Positions 31,081-35,492 of a stretch of DNA of 35,492 nt are shown here, piece after piece. Each line of letters begins with the position of its first letter. Positions within the stretch are counted from its first letter, which is position 1. This DNA comes from CAYNST01 sp964434105. GTDB taxonomy: Bacteria > Pseudomonadota > Gammaproteobacteria > Pseudomonadales > Cellvibrionaceae. The translations under genes were made by a program, and so were the position numbers. The stretch lies in assembly GCA_964434105.1 (NCBI GenBank), contig CAYSTJ010000047.1:1-35492 (forward strand), given 5' to 3'. The notes beneath the pieces are model-generated. The model had not been told where the DNA came from and ran no database searches. It was given only the letters and a program-made list of their open reading frames with translations.

Positions 31081-34051
31081 TGTTATGCCAGTCGCTATGT
31101 CCCTCCATTACGTGGTGGCAGGGTACCTTCTCGTCATCGGTTTGATCAGCGCCGGTGTGGCACTGGTCGCCCGTAAAAGCCATAACCGCAATTCCTATAT
31201 TGGGGTTGCAGTGCTCGGGTTTGCGGGGGCCGGGTTTCAGTACTGCTCTACATTTTATTACCAGTCGGCCTCCATTGCGGCGGCGGCGACCTTCGCGTCC
31301 TGGCAGGTGGATTTTGCGAGTTTGGCCCTGCTCGCGGTATGCATGGCTGTCGCGTACGATCTGCACCCGCAGTCCATATCAGTGTGGCACTGGCTCGTCG
31401 GTCTGTTGCTGTTGTTGCTAATGGTCGGAACCAATCACGCGACGCCCTATTCCGTGCATTTTGCGGAGGACATTGCGCATGCTACATTCGACAATCCGGC
31501 CTGGGCGCACCTTCGCTTTCTGACCGGTGAGCCCGGATCAGCCTTCTGGACCTGGCTTGGTCTGGCCTGCCTGCAGCTGATCTATTTACTCTATGCGACG
31601 CTATTGCTTTGGCGACATGTCGGTTACGGTCAGGCAATCGTTGTGCTGGTATATGCGCTGTTACAGCTGGGTGCGATACTGGACTGGATACTGATTGATT
31701 TTGGTTTGCGCCAGGGCATGTATCTGAACGGCTACGTGTTTGCGCTGTTTGCCCTGATGGCGACCTACCGAATGACGACCGAGGCCTCCCGGCGCAGCCA
31801 GATGCTTACGCTGCGCGAACGCCAGATGCATGGCGAAATTGTTCACCGCCGGCGAGCGGAAGACAAGTTGCGGCGGCTTTCGCAGGTCTTTATGCAGGCA
31901 GCGGTACCTACCCATATTGTCGATATGGACGGCGTCACCCGACAGGTTAACGAGGCCAGTCTGCAGTTCCTGCGACGTGATGTCAGTGTTCAGCCAAAAG
32001 TCAATTTTTTGAATGTACTGGAACTGCTGGGGGAAAGTCGCGCCGGGTTGCTCACCGGATTGCGCCCAGGTGAAGTGCGCGAATTCGGTCCGTTTTACTT
32101 CGCTGCCGGCAAGGCGGCCGAAAACCTGTATCTTATCAAGGATGCCTGGCTGAGCTTTACGGTTTCGCCGATCTTCAACGAACAGAGACATCTCCAGGAG
32201 CTGGTTATTCAGCTGGAAGATGTCACGGAAAAGCAGTTTGTTGCCAATGCCATCAGCACCATATCCATGACGCTCTCGGCTGAAGCCGGACACGCATTTT
32301 TCAAAAAAATTGCGGTCTATCTGGCCAGACTGCTGGGGTGCAAATTCCTCTTTATCGGATTGCAGAAGTTTAAGGACGGGCGCAACCGGTTTGACATGCT
32401 GGCTGTCGCCGACGAGGGCACGCTGGTAGAAAACTTCAGTTTTGATCTGAGCGGGACGCTGACGGAGCGAGTGCTCAGGCACGGCACCTACGTCATCGCC
32501 CGCGATCTCCCCAGTCAATATACGCCTAAAGATGCGTCCTTCGAATTCGGCGCGAAAAGTTTCCTCGGTGCTGCGATTGAAGATGAACACAAACGCAACA
32601 TCGGGGCTCTGGTGGTCGTGGACGTCAAGCCACTTGAGCATATCCGGCAGATGCAGGAACTGATTTCGATTTTTGTGTCGCGGGCCAGTACCGAGCTGCA
32701 GCGGCTTGAGAAAGAAGAAACCATACGGCGTATGGCATTCGAGGATCAGCTGACCCGACTGCCCAATCGCGCGTTTCTGCAGGACCATGTACAGAATCTT
32801 TTCCGGTCAGATAACGTCCGGACCTCCGCTTTTATTCAGATCGACCTGGATCACTTCAAAACGATTAACGATGCACTCGGGCACGACGTGGGTGACGACG
32901 TGTTGTGCATTCTCGGGAAACGTCTGATGAAGGAGATGGCGCCCAATATGGTTGTCGCGCGGATCGGCGGCGACGAATTTGCCGTCGTCGTCAACGGACT
33001 CGGTGAACATTCAACGAACCCCGTNNNNNNNNNNNNNNNNNNNNNNNNNNNNNNNNNNNNNNNNNNNNNNNNNNNNNNNNNNNNNNNNNNNNNNNNNNNN
33101 NNNNNNNNNNNNNNNNNNNNNNNNGACGCTGCCCGGAGTGTTATCGATGTTTTCCGGAGCGCCGACACGGCGCTGTATCGGGCCAAAAATTCGGGACGGG
33201 GCAGCTATAAAATCTTTACGCCAGCCATGCGCGAGGTAGTCAATAACCGGTTAAAAATTGAGAAAGGTTTGCGTGGCGCGCTACAGAATAATGAATTTTT
33301 ACTGTACTACCAGCCACAGGTCGGCCTCAGTGGCAACCCGCTGGGAGCGGAAGCATTGATTCGTTGGAACCACGCCGAGCACGGGGTGGTATCACCGCAT
33401 ATTTTTATTCCGGTCGCCGAGGAAACCGGTCTGATCAATCCAATAGGTCAATGGGTATTGCAACAGGCGCTGGCGCACAGGCGCATCTGGATGCAGGCGC
33501 AAACCCCCTTTGTCGGCCGGCTGTCAGTCAATGTATCTCCGTGGCAATTCGCGCGACCGGATTTTGTCGCAGTCATTACCGAGGCGATCAGCCGCTCACA
33601 GTTGCCGCCAACATTTATGGCACTGGAGATTACCGAGTCGGCTGTTCTGTCCGATATCAAGGAGACCATAGACAAGCTCACACAGCTGCGTGAATTTGGA
33701 TTGAGTATCGCGCTGGACGATTTCGGTACCGGCTATTCGTCTCTCGCCTACCTGAGGGATTTACCGCTGGATCGCCTGAAGATCGACAAGACATTTGTGG
33801 ACGCGCTGGAGACCAAGCCGCACGAGCCGCTGGTTGAATCCATGATTTCAATCGGGCGGCATATGGGGCTGGACGTGGTTGCGGAAGGGGTGGAAAGCCG
33901 TGTGCAACTGGAGCGTCTCATAAATATGGGGTGCACGATTTTTCAAGGCTATTATTTTGCCCGGCCCATGGCTGAAGAATTATTCCGGGACTGGATCGTC
34001 GCTGCCGATAATTTGCCGGAAAATATCCAGGAAAGGTCGCCGAAAAGATAG
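31073..34051 (+). CDS. Membrane PAS-GAF-GGDEF-EAL c-di-GMP protein
   Basis: A 992-aa protein with about seven hydrophobic segments in the first 230 residues, a PAS-like domain (about 265-385), a GAF-like domain (about 390-545), GGDEF (about 555-720) and EAL (about 735-985). RIGGDEF is intact near 630, and the EAL part has EALIRW, NVSPWQF, ITES, DDFGTGYSS, KIDKTFV and AEGVE, so both cyclase and phosphodiesterase chemistry are possible; many such hybrids are phosphodiesterases. Positions 33025-33124 are unknown bases. ATG 31073 lies just before the first helix; an upstream in-frame ATG at 30926 adds 49 residues of no recognisable character. Ligands unknown. Confidence 0.93.
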   Translation: MNDVMPVAMSLHYVVAGYLLVIGLISAGVALVARKSHNRNSYIGVAVLGFAGAGFQYCSTFYYQSASIAAAATFASWQVDFASLALLAVCMAVAYDLHPQSISVWHWLVGLLLLLLMVGTNHATPYSVHFAEDIAHATFDNPAWAHLRFLTGEPGSAFWTWLGLACLQLIYLLYATLLLWRHVGYGQAIVVLVYALLQLGAILDWILIDFGLRQGMYLNGYVFALFALMATYRMTTEASRRSQMLTLRERQMHGEIVHRRRAEDKLRRLSQVFMQAAVPTHIVDMDGVTRQVNEASLQFLRRDVSVQPKVNFLNVLELLGESRAGLLTGLRPGEVREFGPFYFAAGKAAENLYLIKDAWLSFTVSPIFNEQRHLQELVIQLEDVTEKQFVANAISTISMTLSAEAGHAFFKKIAVYLARLLGCKFLFIGLQKFKDGRNRFDMLAVADEGTLVENFSFDLSGTLTERVLRHGTYVIARDLPSQYTPKDASFEFGAKSFLGAAIEDEHKRNIGALVVVDVKPLEHIRQMQELISIFVSRASTELQRLEKEETIRRMAFEDQLTRLPNRAFLQDHVQNLFRSDNVRTSAFIQIDLDHFKTINDALGHDVGDDVLCILGKRLMKEMAPNMVVARIGGDEFAVVVNGLGEHSTNPXXXXXXXXXXXXXXXXXXXXXXXXXXXXXXXXXXDAARSVIDVFRSADTALYRAKNSGRGSYKIFTPAMREVVNNRLKIEKGLRGALQNNEFLLYYQPQVGLSGNPLGAEALIRWNHAEHGVVSPHIFIPVAEETGLINPIGQWVLQQALAHRRIWMQAQTPFVGRLSVNVSPWQFARPDFVAVITEAISRSQLPPTFMALEITESAVLSDIKETIDKLTQLREFGLSIALDDFGTGYSSLAYLRDLPLDRLKIDKTFVDALETKPHEPLVESMISIGRHMGLDVVAEGVESRVQLERLINMGCTIFQGYYFARPMAEELFRDWIVAADNLPENIQERSPKR
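33025..33124. other. Assembly gap of 100 N
   Basis: Exactly 100 unknown bases inside the GGDEF domain. The frame continues across it and the distance from GGDEF to SADTALY (about 59 residues including the gap) is normal for the domain, so the true missing length is probably close to 100. Confidence 0.99.
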
Positions 34052-34081
34052 CCCGGGCGCATTGTGTTTCGCGCGCCCGGG
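34052..34081. terminator. Bidirectional terminator candidate between convergent genes
   Basis: CCCGGGCGC (34052-34060) pairs perfectly with GCGCCCGGG (34073-34081), 12-base loop, directly after the GGDEF-EAL stop and 39 bp beyond the OmpA-like stop on the other strand. The T-tract is short (GCGCTTTCG). Confidence 0.55.
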
Positions 34082-34120
34082 GCGCTTTCGAACTCTCGAA
34101 GACGATGACTGTGTTATTTG

Positions 34121-35245
34121 CTATTTCTGGATGGTTTTTACCTGCGCGCTGACTTTGGCCGTCACACGCCGGTTGGCTGCGCGGTTAGCTTCGCTGTCAT
34201 TCGATACCATGGGGCGCGATTCGCCATAGCCGACTGAGCGGACGCGGGATTCATCGATGCCGAATTGCCGGATTAACATCCGCGCTACGGACGCAGCACG
34301 CTTCTCCGAAAGCTGCTGATTATAGGATTCTGCACCGCGATCATCCGTATGCCCTTCAATGACGACATCGGTGAGCGGGTATTGGGTCATAAAATCCGCA
34401 AGCTCTTTAATTTCACCGACCGAATCGGCGTCTATGTCAGCGGAGTTGTTGCCGAACTCGACACGCATCGTCATTTCCTTCGTTTCGGTAATGACAACGT
34501 AGCATCCCTGGGCGTCGACCACAGCACCGGGCGACGTATCCGGGCAGGCGTCGATGGCGTCCGGAACTCCGTCGCCGTCTTCATCCAGTACGATTTTGCA
34601 GCCGGTTTCATCAACTGCCGTATTGGGCGGCGTATTCGGGCATTGGTCCGCACTGTCCGGTACGCCGTCCCTGTCGGAATCGCTCGGCGTGATGGCGCGG
34701 GGCGCGCTTGCCGGCTGGGCTGTACCAAACAGGTAGCGCAGCCCCAGCCCGAGTCCATAATTGGTATCTTCGTAATCAATATCATTAAACAGCCGCATAT
34801 CAGCGCGGATACTCAGGCCGTCGGTGACGAAATAGTTAAGGCCAAAGCCGGCGTTCACATTGGTGTTGTCCCAATCGTTACCGCTATCCAGCGTCTGGTT
34901 TCCCGCACCGGCCACGAGATATGGCTGCGCTCTGCCCTGACGCGGGAAGTGGTATAGAACGTCCAGCCGCAGCTGTTCCAGATCCAGATCGGTTCCGGTC
35001 TCGCTGAATTCCGTCGACGTTTGCAGGTAAGCCAGTTCCACGGCCCATGGGCTTGCAAATTTATAGCCCAGACCGATGGACCCGAATGGGCTGCCGTCCA
35101 GCTCCAGCTTATTATCGAACTCATAGTGGCCGAGCATACCGCTAAGGGTAAAGCCGCTCTGCGTGTCCTGTGCCTGCGCAATGCCGGCGGTGGCAATTGC
35201 GCATATCAGGGGAAATCGAAGAGAACGTTTGAATAGCGTATTCAT
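34121..35245 (-). CDS. OmpA-family protein with TSP3 calcium repeats
   Basis: A 374-aa outer-membrane protein. The signal peptide ends near IAQA-QDTQSG; an eight-strand OmpA-type barrel spans about 28-185 (ending YGLGLGLRYLFG); a linker holds two thrombospondin type 3 calcium motifs (DSDRDGVPDSADQCPNTP and DEDGDGVPDAIDACPDTSP); the C-terminal OmpA domain (about 255-370) has the peptidoglycan-binding signature VVIEGHTDDRGAESYNQQLSEKRAASV. It anchors the outer membrane to the wall. Start ATG 35245 is set by TGGAGTG upstream; a longer frame to 35284 is less likely. Convergent with the GGDEF-EAL gene. Confidence 0.95.
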   Translation of the reverse strand: MNTLFKRSLRFPLICAIATAGIAQAQDTQSGFTLSGMLGHYEFDNKLELDGSPFGSIGLGYKFASPWAVELAYLQTSTEFSETGTDLDLEQLRLDVLYHFPRQGRAQPYLVAGAGNQTLDSGNDWDNTNVNAGFGLNYFVTDGLSIRADMRLFNDIDYEDTNYGLGLGLRYLFGTAQPASAPRAITPSDSDRDGVPDSADQCPNTPPNTAVDETGCKIVLDEDGDGVPDAIDACPDTSPGAVVDAQGCYVVITETKEMTMRVEFGNNSADIDADSVGEIKELADFMTQYPLTDVVIEGHTDDRGAESYNQQLSEKRAASVARMLIRQFGIDESRVRSVGYGESRPMVSNDSEANRAANRRVTAKVSAQVKTIQK

Positions 35246-35492
35246 GAGACACTCCAGGTTTGGTGATTCAAAGTATGCTGGCAATCGTCACCCTTCGGGG
35301 TGTTCGATATGCAGGATATTGTTATGGCAACGTGTCAGACAGTTCTTCCTTCGCAAATACGCACACGGGAATCGGTTCTGCCATTGAAGCGTGGTCGAGG
35401 CGGGTAGCAGGAAAGCCGGGCTGCGTTGGAAGACCTCGCCAGCAATGCCTGCGGCGTGTCGTGCATTGTATCTTATTGTTGCACATGCTTCT
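35246..35492. other. Right-end intergenic region
   Basis: This stretch, to the window edge, holds the promoter of the OmpA-type gene. I see no gene or clear operator in it. Confidence 0.4.

Overview
The window reads as a high-GC gammaproteobacterial chromosome fragment, probably from a draft assembly or metagenome bin, because it contains a run of exactly 100 N. The best lineage markers are the conserved order yrfG-hslR-hslO, the ExeA/GspB pair of type II secretion assembly, the lspA and OmpA-type genes, and a glutathione-dependent formaldehyde pathway (frmA-fghA). I cannot support a genus. No rRNA, tRNA, CRISPR array, phage or transposase gene is visible.

Left part (1-5995): a PAS-GGDEF diguanylate cyclase, an unrecognised 265-aa protein, a glutaredoxin-like protein with an N-terminal membrane segment, a PNPOx-like flavoprotein and a small secreted protein. 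Just upstream of that last gene sits a 202-bp MITE-like element (4241-4442) with terminal inverted repeats and a perfect 8-bp target duplication. Then come a VKOR-thioredoxin fusion and lipoprotein signal peptidase, both on the minus strand.

Central part (6186-18422): the most distinctive region, a divergent cluster of nine genes for exported proteins. Leftward run an HzsA-related di-heme beta-propeller lipoprotein, an SH3-plus-barrel protein, a second outer-membrane barrel, a TlpA-like thioredoxin, a DUF4266 mini-lipoprotein and a DUF3570 barrel. Rightward run a mono-heme protein resembling the DUF1588/DUF1585 cytochromes, a di-heme LamG-type lipoprotein and a Tat-type DUF1501 protein. A 712-bp intergenic region separates the two arms. 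It carries a CRP/FNR-type inverted repeat well placed over a leftward promoter, and two further operator-like palindromes. My inference is an outer-membrane redox or secreted-protein system with five CxxCH haem sites. Its substrate is not evident from sequence.

Right part (18642-35492): an HpaR-like MarR regulator with its own palindrome, a Pro/Glu-rich mini-protein, an SDR oxidoreductase, the hslO-hslR-yrfG operon, and a highly structured intergenic segment (about 23127-23379) with a promoter and a T-tract that looks like an undescribed small RNA. These are followed by ExeA, GspB, a membrane diguanylate cyclase, frmA-fghA, a lactonase-like beta-propeller lipoprotein, a large membrane PAS-GAF-GGDEF-EAL protein (interrupted by the N gap) and an OmpA/TSP3 porin-like protein. 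The three c-di-GMP genes and the many envelope genes suggest a surface- or particle-associated lifestyle (inference).
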